This document shows, piece by piece, positions 28,626 through 38,427 of a stretch of DNA of 49,421 nt. The notes beneath the pieces are model-generated. The model did not search any database, had not been told where the DNA came from, and saw only the letters and a list, made by a program, of their open reading frames with translations. The stretch lies in the NCBI GenBank assembly GCA_019429465.1, contig JAHYIV010000019.1:1-49421 (forward strand). The letters are read 5' to 3'. Numbering within the stretch: position 1 is the stretch's first letter; each line of letters starts with the position of its first letter. The stretch is from Desulfoarculaceae bacterium. GTDB lineage: Bacteria > Desulfobacterota > Desulfobulbia > Desulfobulbales > Desulfocapsaceae. A program made the position numbers and the translations under genes.

Positions 28626-30500
28626 ATGACAAATCTAATGCTCACCACCTACATCGTAGTCGGGGGGACCTTTGCCCTCTATTTCTATATTGCCATTAAA
28701 ACACGGGCCAAAAACACCGGCGAGTTCTACGTCGCCGGCAAGGGCGTCCATCCGGTCCTCAACGGCATGGCCACCGGCGCCGACTGGATGTCAGCCGCCT
28801 CCTTCATCTCCATGGCCGGTATGCTGGCCATGGGCGGCTATGACGCCTCTGCCTATCTGATGGGCTGGACCGGCGGCTACTGCCTGCTGGCCATGCTCCT
28901 GGCCCCCTATCTCCGCAAGTATGGCAAATTCACGGTCCCTGAGTTTATCGGCGACCGCTTCTACTCCCAGACCGCCCGCCTGGTCGCCGTTCTCTGCCTG
29001 ATTGTTGCCTCCCTGACCTATGTTATCGGTCAGATGAAAGGGATCGGCGTCGCCTTTTCCCGTTTCCTTGAGATCCCCTTTCAGACCGGGCTGTTCATCG
29101 GCATGGGTATCGTCTTTTTCTATGCCGTTCTCGGCGGGATGAAGGGCGTCACCTACACCCAGATCGCCCAGTACGTGGTTCTGATCTTTGCCTACACCGT
29201 CCCTGCCATCTTCATCTCCCTGCAACTCACCGGCAATCCCATTCCTCAACTTGGCCTGGGTTCAACCATGAGCGACGGCAATGGGGTGTATCTGCTTGAC
29301 AAGCTGGACCAGATCGTCGTCGATCTCGGTTTCAGCGCCTATACCGCCCAGAAGGGAAGCACCCTCAATATCTTCCTGCTGACCATGTCCCTGATGATCG
29401 GTACCGCCGGTCTGCCGCATGTGATAGCCCGATTTTTCACCGTACCCAAAGTCAAGGACGCCCGTTCTTCCGCCGGCTGGGCCCTTGTTTTCATTGCCCT
29501 TCTTTATACCACGGCCCCTGCGGTTGGAGCCATGGCCCGCATCAACCTGACCAATACCGTGCAGACCGGCGAGATCGGCGCAGCTGAAGGCAATGTTGCC
29601 ATCGATGAACGTCCGCAGTGGATGCTCAACTGGGAGAAGACCGGACTTCTCGCCTTTGCCGACCAGAATGGCGACGGCCGGATCCAGTACTACAACGACG
29701 GCGGATTAACTGATGCCAGAATTGCCCTGGCCGGTGCCCAGGCAGCAGGTGGGGACGTAGCCGCCGCTCAGGCCAGGTTCGACGCTGCCGAGCTGAAACA
29801 CGCCGGCACCAAGTTTGCCGGTTTTGGCTGGCAGGGAAACGAGATGACCAAGGTTGACAATGACATCATGGTGCTCGCCAACCCTGAGATCGCCAAGCTT
29901 CCCAACTGGGTCATTGCCCTGGTGGCAGCCGGTGGTATCGCCGCCGCCCTCTCTACTGCCGCCGGTCTGCTCCTGGCCATCTCTTCAGCCATATCCCATG
30001 ATCTGGTGAAGGGCATGATCGCTAAAACTATAGATGACAAGACCGAGCTGCTGTGGGGTCGTATTTCCATGATCGGTGCCATTATTGTTGCCGGCTACCT
30101 CGGTCTCAACCCCCCGGGATTTGCCGCCCAGGTGGTTGCCCTGGCCTTTGGTCTTGCCGCCTCGTCCATCTTCCCGGCCCTGATGATGGGGATCTTTGTC
30201 AAACGGATGAACAATGTGGGTGCCATCTGCGGCATGCTGACAGGCCTTGGTTCCACCCTGCTCTATATCTTCTGGTACAAGGGATTCTTCTTTATCGCCT
30301 CTACCGCCATGGCACCGGACACTCCGGAGAACTGGCTATTCGGCATCTCCACCGGCTCGTTTGGCGCAGTGGGTGCCCTGCTGAATTTCATCGTCGCCTT
30401 TGTGGCTTCAAGCCTTAGCAAGGCGCCGCCGGAGCATATTCAGCTTCTCGTTGAGGACATCCGTGTCCCCATGGGCGCAGGAGCTGCCCAGAGCCACTGA
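28626..30500 (+). CDS. Sodium:solute symporter large subunit (VC_2705 family, acetate-type)
   Basis: Member of the solute:sodium symporter family, 624 aa, about 13 hydrophobic segments. Family features include FYVAGKGVHPVLNGMATGADWMSAASF and GGMKGVTYTQIAQY, given by their cores VAGKGVHPVLNG and GMKGVTYTQ. A soluble insert (about 300-420) interrupts the membrane helices and contains an EF-hand-like loop DQNGDGRIQYYN (346-357). Position 12 is Asn instead of Glu. Such inserts occur in this subfamily. It pairs with DUF4212 upstream and probably moves acetate with sodium for acetyl-CoA synthetase. A strong terminator follows. Confidence 0.92.
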   Translation: MTNLMLTTYIVVGGTFALYFYIAIKTRAKNTGEFYVAGKGVHPVLNGMATGADWMSAASFISMAGMLAMGGYDASAYLMGWTGGYCLLAMLLAPYLRKYGKFTVPEFIGDRFYSQTARLVAVLCLIVASLTYVIGQMKGIGVAFSRFLEIPFQTGLFIGMGIVFFYAVLGGMKGVTYTQIAQYVVLIFAYTVPAIFISLQLTGNPIPQLGLGSTMSDGNGVYLLDKLDQIVVDLGFSAYTAQKGSTLNIFLLTMSLMIGTAGLPHVIARFFTVPKVKDARSSAGWALVFIALLYTTAPAVGAMARINLTNTVQTGEIGAAEGNVAIDERPQWMLNWEKTGLLAFADQNGDGRIQYYNDGGLTDARIALAGAQAAGGDVAAAQARFDAAELKHAGTKFAGFGWQGNEMTKVDNDIMVLANPEIAKLPNWVIALVAAGGIAAALSTAAGLLLAISSAISHDLVKGMIAKTIDDKTELLWGRISMIGAIIVAGYLGLNPPGFAAQVVALAFGLAASSIFPALMMGIFVKRMNNVGAICGMLTGLGSTLLYIFWYKGFFFIASTAMAPDTPENWLFGISTGSFGAVGALLNFIVAFVASSLSKAPPEHIQLLVEDIRVPMGAGAAQSH

Positions 30501-30537
30501 TCCAGCAAGGCAGGTTCGTACCTGCCTGAGCGCACAA

Positions 30538-30580
30538 TAAAAAAAGGCCTCCGTAACAGAAGTTACGGAGGCCTTTTTTT
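30538..30580. terminator. Rho-independent terminator of the symporter operon
   Basis: A stem of GGCCTCCGTAAC/GTTACGGAGGCC with loop AGAA has A6 before it and T7 after it. It is located 38 nt after the symporter stop. Confidence 0.94.
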
Positions 30581-30589
30581 ATTCCCACC

Positions 30590-30790
30590 CCGTCACTGCG
30601 AGACGCGCAGCAAGGTGGCAGTCCAGAGGTGTGGGGCCATGGTCACTAAGACCTCCGGCGTTACTTCACCCCCGTTCGTACACACGGGCCGGGTCCCCTG
30701 GATTGCTTCGCTGCCGCTCGCAAAGACGGGCAGACCATGGTCACTAAGACCTCCGGCGTTACTTCACCACCGTTCGCACAGACGGGCCGC
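30590..30790. repeat. CCGTCACTGCGAG element, long form plus partial unit
   Basis: A 140-bp copy (30590-30729) begins CCGTCACTGCGAG and ends CTCGCAAAGACGG, imperfect inverted ends. A truncated second unit (30730-30790) repeats the internal GACCTCCGGCGTTACTTCACC. Open frames through it are not genes. Confidence 0.85.
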
Positions 30791-30858
30791 GATAGAATGC
30801 GGCCGTTGGCGCTCATTCTCCCGAGGGGGAGAACAAATTTACCGTGAGGTCCGCCCTT

Positions 30859-31038
30859 GATGGTTTCGTAAAAACTCAATTTCTGGGATGGCTAAGTAAA
30901 AAAGCGTCAAATGCGAGGCGCGCAAATTTCGAGGAATGAGGCGTACTTGAGTACGCCGCAGTGACGAGATAATTCGGAGTCTCGCAAGCTCGCTTACCTG
31001 CAGCAACGAAGCAGTTGGCGACTTTTTACGACGCCATC
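30859..31038 (-). mobile_element. 180-bp MITE-like element, copy B
   Basis: It differs from copy A (27300-27478) by one extra A and almost nothing else. It has the same ends. A shorter direct repeat CCCTT flanks it (30854-30858 and 31040-31044), offset by one base on the right. On the minus strand it begins 4 nt after the ilvC stop. Confidence 0.88.
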
Positions 31039-31042
31039 ACCC

Positions 31043-32515
31043 TTACATGATTGCCTTCATTGCGCCCATATAGGAACGGAGCTCCTCACCGATCATCTCA
31101 ACCCCGGTGAAACGGATCGCCTCGTTGACGGCAATCAACTGGACGTTATCAACACCGTTATCCTGCAAGGCCAGTCCCGCACCGATCACATCGGAATCAA
31201 TATCCTTCATGAAATCAGCCAGCAGGGGTGCTGCTGCATGGGCAAAGAGGTAACTCCCATATTCAGCGGTATCAGAGATAACCACGTTCATCTCATAGAG
31301 CTTTTTACGGGCAACGGTATTGGCAATCAGCGGCAGCTCATGCAGGGACTCGTAATAGGCGGATTCCTCCTTGATACCGGTGGCAACCATAGTGTCAAAG
31401 GCCAGCTCCACCCCGGCCTTGACCATGGCGATCATGAGGATGCCGTGATCAAAATATTCCTGTTCGGGGATGACGGCCGTGGTCGAAAGCGCCTTCTCAA
31501 ATCCTGTTTTTGCCGTCTGCGCCCGCCATTTCAGAAGATTGACATCATCTTTGGCCCAGTCCTTCATCATGGTCTTGGAAAAATGTCCGGACATGATATC
31601 ATCCATATGTTTCTCAAAGAGAGGGCGCAGGAGAGCCTTCAATTCCTCGGAGAGGGTGAAGGCCATAATCTTGGCCGGGTTCGTCAGACGATCCATCATA
31701 TTGGTGATACCGCCATGCTTCAGGGCCTCGGTAATGGTCTCCCAGCCGTTCTGAATCAGTTTGGAGGCATAGGCGGAGTCGATTCCCTTGTTGATCATCT
31801 TGTCGAAACAGAGCAGTGATCCGGCCTGGAGCATACCGCAGAGGATGGTCTGCTCGCCCATGAGATCAGATTTCACCTCGGCCACAAAAGAGGACTGGAG
31901 AACACCGGCACGATCCGCCCCGGTGCCGCAGGCATAGGCCTTGGCCAGTTCCCAGCCCTTGCCCTGCGGGTCATTTTCGCGATGAACAGCGATCAGGGTA
32001 GGCACCCCGAAACCACGCTTGTACTCTTCCCGCACCTCGGTGCCGGGAGACTTGGGGGCCACCATAATAACGGTGAGATCCTCACGGATCCGCATCCCCT
32101 CTTCGACGATATTAAAACCGTGAGAATAAGAGAGACAGGCACCCTTCTTCATCAGGGGCATGATGGAGTTAACCACCTTGGTATGTTGCTTGTCCGGAGT
32201 CAGATTGATGACCAGATCGGCCTTGGGGATCAGTTTTTCAATGGTGCCGACGGTAAAACCATTGGTGCTGGCATTTTTGAAAGACTGCCGCTTCTCGCTG
32301 ATGGCCGCTTCCCGGAGGGCATAAGAGATATCAAGACCGCTGTCCCTGAGGTTCAGCCCCTGGTGCAACCCTTGAGCGCCACAGCCGACAATGACGATCT
32401 TCTTGCCGAGCAGGGCCTCGACCCCGTCAAACTCGGAAGCGTCCATAAACCGACACTGACCCAGCTCCTGAAGCTGCAGCCGTAACGGCAGGCTGTTGAA
32501 ATAGTTTTGTCCCAT
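31043..32515 (-). CDS. ilvC: Ketol-acid reductoisomerase, class II (long form)
   Basis: Isomerises and reduces acetolactate or acetohydroxybutyrate with NADPH in valine, leucine and isoleucine synthesis. The Rossmann loop [20 protein letters not shown], then [61 protein letters not shown] and [10 protein letters not shown] are all present. At 490 aa it has the duplicated C-terminal domain of the long enteric-type enzyme. AGGAG precedes the ATG. No other ilv or leu genes are near. A repeat starts 4 nt after its stop, and it sits within an acetate gene group, so it may have been inserted there. Confidence 0.97.
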   Translation of the reverse strand: MGQNYFNSLPLRLQLQELGQCRFMDASEFDGVEALLGKKIVIVGCGAQGLHQGLNLRDSGLDISYALREAAISEKRQSFKNASTNGFTVGTIEKLIPKADLVINLTPDKQHTKVVNSIMPLMKKGACLSYSHGFNIVEEGMRIREDLTVIMVAPKSPGTEVREEYKRGFGVPTLIAVHRENDPQGKGWELAKAYACGTGADRAGVLQSSFVAEVKSDLMGEQTILCGMLQAGSLLCFDKMINKGIDSAYASKLIQNGWETITEALKHGGITNMMDRLTNPAKIMAFTLSEELKALLRPLFEKHMDDIMSGHFSKTMMKDWAKDDVNLLKWRAQTAKTGFEKALSTTAVIPEQEYFDHGILMIAMVKAGVELAFDTMVATGIKEESAYYESLHELPLIANTVARKKLYEMNVVISDTAEYGSYLFAHAAAPLLADFMKDIDSDVIGAGLALQDNGVDNVQLIAVNEAIRFTGVEMIGEELRSYMGAMKAIM

Positions 32516-32621
32516 TCTCTTCTCCTTATCTTTTTAAAGGTTAATTTTCAGTAAGTATTCAGCGTTCTATCTCGTTCTATCAATGAACCTGCAGGGGCGA
32601 CGCCGCTGACGGAAGTATTGT

Positions 32622-32649
32622 ATAATAGTCCTATTTTAGATGACGTCAA
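32622..32649 (-). promoter_or_regulatory. Putative promoter of ilvC
   Basis: The minus strand has TTGACG (32644-32649), a 16-nt spacer and TATTAT (32622-32627, five of six). It leaves a leader of about 100 nt. No leader peptide or attenuator is evident. Confidence 0.6.
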
Positions 32650-32692
32650 GTGAGTTATATCCTCCTGCCGACGAAACAGGGCCATCTCATGA

Positions 32693-33412
32693 TCAATACC
32701 ATAGGCTTCCCACCCTTCCCGCCTGGTAGATATCCTTCAGGGTCAGCAGCCCTCCCTTCCTGAATTTCTTGAGAAGAAAAAGAAAGAGATAGGCCGTCTG
32801 CATGGCATCCTCAAGGGCATCATGGGCCTTGAAGATGGGGAGATGATACTCCTTGGCCAGATCTTCAAGGGCATAGCTGTATGACTGGGTGTCTTTTTCA
32901 TGAAAATGCCCCAGCAGCACCCGTCGATAGCCCTGGGCCATGCGGATGGTATCAATCCCCGGATTGGACAAGGTGCCGTCAAAGACCTTTCGCGCGGCCC
33001 TGTTCAAGAAATCCATATCAAGGGCCACATAGTGACCAACCATCAGACTGTTGCCGACAAACTCAATAAAGTCCGGCAGCACCTCCTCCAGGGGACGCGC
33101 CTTTATCAACTGCTGCGGGGTGATCCGGTGAATCAGGGTGGCCTGGGTATGCTTGGTATTGGCCGGCCTGATATACTGATGAAAAGTGGCGCTGAGATCG
33201 ATCTGCAGATCTCTGATCATAACCGCGCCGATGGAGATAATCTCATCCCGTTTCCGGTCAAAACCGCTCAGTTCGGTGTCACAAACCACAAAGGTGTAGT
33301 CGGTAAGGGGCCTGGTTTGATCGAATCCGGCAAAGAAATCCCTGTTGCGCACAATGAGAGGATGAGGCGGGGGGAACCAGGTGGTCGGCTTCAGCAGATT
33401 AAACTTCATCAT
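32693..33412 (-). CDS. DnaQ-like 3'-5' exonuclease
   Basis: RNase T/DnaQ superfamily, DEDDh type. Motif I is CDTELSGFD (DxE), motif II is GHYVALDMDFL, and motif III is KAHDALEDAMQT with the catalytic His and Asp. The length of 239 aa includes a short N-terminal leader (TTWFPPPHP) and no polymerase domain. Its ATG overlaps the stop of the DUF294 gene by 4 nt (ATGA), so they are translated together. Such exonucleases often accompany DUF294 proteins next to acetate symporter genes; the substrate is unknown. Confidence 0.9.
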   Translation of the reverse strand: MMKFNLLKPTTWFPPPHPLIVRNRDFFAGFDQTRPLTDYTFVVCDTELSGFDRKRDEIISIGAVMIRDLQIDLSATFHQYIRPANTKHTQATLIHRITPQQLIKARPLEEVLPDFIEFVGNSLMVGHYVALDMDFLNRAARKVFDGTLSNPGIDTIRMAQGYRRVLLGHFHEKDTQSYSYALEDLAKEYHLPIFKAHDALEDAMQTAYLFLFLLKKFRKGGLLTLKDIYQAGRVGSLWY

Positions 33413-35343
33413 GGCACCGGATACATGGTGCCCAGCACCCCAAACAGCCTTTCAATGACGGTAAAGGCATCTTTCAGCATCCTGCGTTCCAGCTCGGAGA
33501 GATCCGCCGGGTCGATATGGTTGTCAGGCAAAATACCGGCCTCAATCTGCTTCAACTGATGCACCAACCGCTGCTGCATCTGCAGCTCATACGCCTGGCT
33601 TGCCACTGACCATAAATCCTCCTGGATATGCTCTGACTCCATCAGGGCCTTCAGGCGGGCCAGGGTATTGGTCTCTTTCACCCCGAATTTCAGGGCCAGT
33701 ACCCGGGCAAAATTAACAAAAGGGGTCAGCCCCTGACGTTTGATATCGAGGCGATTTTTATGCTCCCCATCTTTTTCCATAATAAAATTATTGAAAAAAG
33801 AGAGGGGGACGCGGCTGTCCAGACACTGACGGGCCAGGTGGAACAGGAAAAGTTCCTTGCCCACTATCATCATGTTCAAATGCGTGCGCAGATCTTCAGC
33901 CAGCATCGTCTCGCCGAATCCGGCCCGGAAATCAAAAAAGATGGTGGCGTTCATCAGTTCCCGCGGATCGGGCTCGGCCACCCAGTGATCGAAATATTTC
34001 TTCCAGACCGACAGCGGCTGACACCAGAGCGGATTGGTGGCCATTATTTCACCGGGACAGAGCGGATATCCGCAGTTGACCAGATGATCAATGGCCTTGG
34101 CGGCAAAGGCCTTGAAGTAGGTCGCGGCCGCCTGCCTGCCGGTCTCATCAACAGGATCACCATAAATAATGGCATTATCCTGATCGGTCTTGAAGGTCTG
34201 CTCGCGGCGCCCCTCACTGCCGAGCAGCAGCCAGCAGTAGGGCACGGGAGGCGCCCCCAGCTCTTTTTCCAGCAGGGTCAGCATCCGCCCCAGGATGTGA
34301 TCGTTGAGAATGGCGATCATCTGGGTGATATTCCCGGCCTTGGCCCCTTCCCCGATCAGTCCCCGGATCACCTCGGGGATCTTCTGGGCCAGGGGGTATA
34401 GGCCTGGAATCTGCTGCTGGGCACGAATCTCCTTTAACATATAATAGGGAGAATGTCCCTGCAGGAGCATGATATCATGGGAAGTGATCACCCCGACAAT
34501 CAGGCCGCCGCGCTCCACCGCCAGATGATGGATGCCGGTAGTCATCATCTTCAACAGCACGTCAAAACAGAGCGTTTGCGACAGGACCGTCTGCACCGGG
34601 CTGCTCATGATGGCGGCAACCGGCTGCTTCGTGTCCAGCCCGGTCGCCACCACCTTGCCCCGGAGATCACGGTCGGTAATAATGCCGACTATCTTTTCTT
34701 CATCGAGAGCATCATGCACCAGCAGGCAGCCCACCCGGAACTCGGTCATGATGGCCGCGCCCTCCTGAATCGTCACCGTGGCCGCCACCTTGCGCAGGCT
34801 CTTCACCAGATCACCGACCCGGATGGAAAAAAGAAAGAGATCTTCAGTGCTGCGCCGCGACACCTTGTGATGACGCAGTTCGTTATAGGCGGAAGTGACA
34901 ATCTTTTCGGAAAAGCTCTTGAGATAATAATGGGCAAAGGCGGCCTGTTTTTCAATAAGCTCAAGAAAGAGCTCACGGGGCAGGAGGAAACAGAAGGTAT
35001 CCTCCACGGTCTCGATATTGAGATTGGCCAGCGTACCGCGGATAATGGCCAGGGCCCCGACAGAATCCCCTTCTCCCCGGAAGTCCTTGAGGGTCACCTC
35101 GCCGTTGTCATCTTCGAGGAAGGCCTTGACCCCGCCGCGCTGGATCAGGAAGAGATGGGTCAGTTCGGTGGTGTCAGCAGTGAGGATCCTGGTGCCCTTG
35201 GGGTAAAAATCAATGCGGCAATGACGGGCAAGAGACCTCAGCGTCTCCTCGTCCAGGGAGTTAAAGGGCATGATCCCCTTGAAAAAAGAGATCACCACAT
35301 CAGGAGCGACCACATGGACATCGTTTCCCTTCAAGACTGCCAT
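33409..35343 (-). CDS. Cyclic-nucleotide-binding, CBS and DUF294 nucleotidyltransferase-like protein
   Basis: A 644-aa cytosolic signalling protein. A cNMP-binding domain (about 15-135) is followed by two CBS repeats (about 165-285). Next comes a GlnD-like nucleotidyltransferase domain with GSEGRREQTFKTDQDNAIIY near 390-410 and a helical DUF294 C-terminal domain. The nucleotidyltransferase GS and DxD positions are kept, so it may be active. The ATG at 35343 with AGGGGG upstream is favoured over GTG 35349. It is the first gene of a two-gene operon with the exonuclease. Genes of this type frequently flank symporter and acs genes and are thought to tune acetate use; that role here is inferred. 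Confidence 0.92.
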   Translation of the reverse strand: MAVLKGNDVHVVAPDVVISFFKGIMPFNSLDEETLRSLARHCRIDFYPKGTRILTADTTELTHLFLIQRGGVKAFLEDDNGEVTLKDFRGEGDSVGALAIIRGTLANLNIETVEDTFCFLLPRELFLELIEKQAAFAHYYLKSFSEKIVTSAYNELRHHKVSRRSTEDLFLFSIRVGDLVKSLRKVAATVTIQEGAAIMTEFRVGCLLVHDALDEEKIVGIITDRDLRGKVVATGLDTKQPVAAIMSSPVQTVLSQTLCFDVLLKMMTTGIHHLAVERGGLIVGVITSHDIMLLQGHSPYYMLKEIRAQQQIPGLYPLAQKIPEVIRGLIGEGAKAGNITQMIAILNDHILGRMLTLLEKELGAPPVPYCWLLLGSEGRREQTFKTDQDNAIIYGDPVDETGRQAAATYFKAFAAKAIDHLVNCGYPLCPGEIMATNPLWCQPLSVWKKYFDHWVAEPDPRELMNATIFFDFRAGFGETMLAEDLRTHLNMMIVGKELFLFHLARQCLDSRVPLSFFNNFIMEKDGEHKNRLDIKRQGLTPFVNFARVLALKFGVKETNTLARLKALMESEHIQEDLWSVASQAYELQMQQRLVHQLKQIEAGILPDNHIDPADLSELERRMLKDAFTVIERLFGVLGTMYPVP

Positions 35344-35408
35344 TTTCACACCCCCTGTTGACTATTGATACGTAAACGCCACGAGAACCGCATTTTATTC
35401 GCCGCCAC

Positions 35409-35921
35409 CCGTCACTGCGAGGCGCGCAGCAACGTGGCAGTCCAGGGAGGTGGGGGCCACGGTCGCCAGGACCTCCGGCGTTACTTCACCCCCCTTCGTA
35501 CAAACGGACCGCATCCTCTGGATTGCTTCGCTGCCGCTCGCAAAGACGGGCAGGCCACGGTCGCCATGACCTCCTGCGTTACTTCACCCCCCTTCGTACA
35601 AACGGACCGCATCCTCTGGATTGCTTCGCTGCCGCTCGCAAAGACGGGCAGGCCACGGTCGCCAGGACCTCCTGCGTTACTTCACCCCCCTTCGTACAAA
35701 CGGACCGCATCCTCTGGATTGCTTCGCTGCCGCTCGCAAAGACGGGCAGGCCACGGTTGCCAGGACCTCCGGCGTTACTTCACCCCCCTTCGTACAAACG
35801 GACCGCATCCTCTGGATTGCTTCGCTGCCGCTCGCAAAGACGGGCAGGCCACGGTCGCCAGGACCTCCGGCGTTACTTCACCCCCTTCGTACAAACGGAC
35901 CGCATCCTCTGGATTGCTTGA
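35409..35921. repeat. Tandem array of 98-bp units
   Basis: A full left end (CCGTCACTGCGAGGCGCG) at 35409 is followed by repeated right-half units. GGATTGCTTCG starts at 35520, 35618, 35716, 35814 and 35911, giving a period of 98, 98, 98 and 97 bp. Units differ by only a few bases, so the expansion is recent. Because 98 is not a multiple of three, open frames of up to 229 codons cross it without being genes. Confidence 0.93.
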
Positions 35922-35927
35922 TTTATC

Positions 35928-36076
35928 GTTCCCACGCTCCGGCGTGGGAATGCAGCCCCAGACGCTCCAGCGTCGCATTTCAAACAACAACTCCCCCTTA
36001 TACGCCGGAGCATATCGGGCTGTGTTCCCACGCAGGAGCGTGGGAACAATGTAATGTACACGCGTGGGAACAATGT
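35928..36076. repeat. Cluster of TTCCCACGC palindromes
   Basis: TTCCCACGCTCCGGCGTGGGAA (written here as arms TTCCCACGC and GCGTGGGAA, 35929-35950) forms a tight hairpin. A second hairpin GTTCCCACGC/GCGTGGGAAC is at 36024-36047 and a half copy at 36061-36071. A related hairpin with arms GTTCCCATGC/GCATGGGAAC lies near 42613-42637. Confidence 0.8.
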
Positions 36077-36100
36077 TTCCGGACCTCCGGCGTTACTTCT

Positions 36101-36199
36101 CCTGTCACTGCGAGGCGCGCAGCAACGTGGCAGTCCAGAAGTGTAAGGAGCCATGGTCACTAAGTCCTCCGGCGTTACTTCACCCCGCTCGCAAAGACG
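36101..36199. repeat. CCGTCACTGCGAG element, internally deleted
   Basis: It begins CCTGTCACTGCGAGGCGCG and ends GCTCGCAAAGACG, but lacks most of the right arm. The internal CCTCCGGCGTTACTTCACC marks it as the long subtype. Confidence 0.8.
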
Positions 36200-36226
36200 A
36201 ATACTACTGAAGAGCCCTGAAACAGA

Positions 36227-36262
36227 CAAGGCGGGGCCTCCTCACTGGAAAACCCCGCCTTG
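36227..36262 (-). terminator. Hairpin downstream of acs
   Basis: CAAGGCGGGG (36227-36236) pairs perfectly with CCCCGCCTTG (36253-36262). It is 27 nt past the acs stop but has no T tract, so termination is possible and not certain. Confidence 0.55.
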
Positions 36263-36289
36263 CCTCATCGATCTGCTAAAGTTTGGTGA

Positions 36290-38278
<1,989 letters not shown>

Positions 38279-38427
38279 TTGAATCTCCTGTATCGTTATT
38301 ATTTATTGGTAAAAAGAGGCACGCTCTCAGAGAGCGTTCAGTAAACAGACAGGATTGTTAATATACCTTAAACCGTAGTCACCTTTCAAATAAAAAGATA
38401 ACAGGAGCCATTATCGGCCATCAATAA

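Noticed and set aside
35409-35921. Possible CRISPR array
   Set aside because: The repeated unit is 98 bp with no unique spacers and no cas genes are near.
35365-36163. Open frames of 132-229 codons on the plus strand
   Set aside because: They run through the 98-bp tandem array; the translated peptides repeat the same words in different frames and have no ribosome site or known domain.
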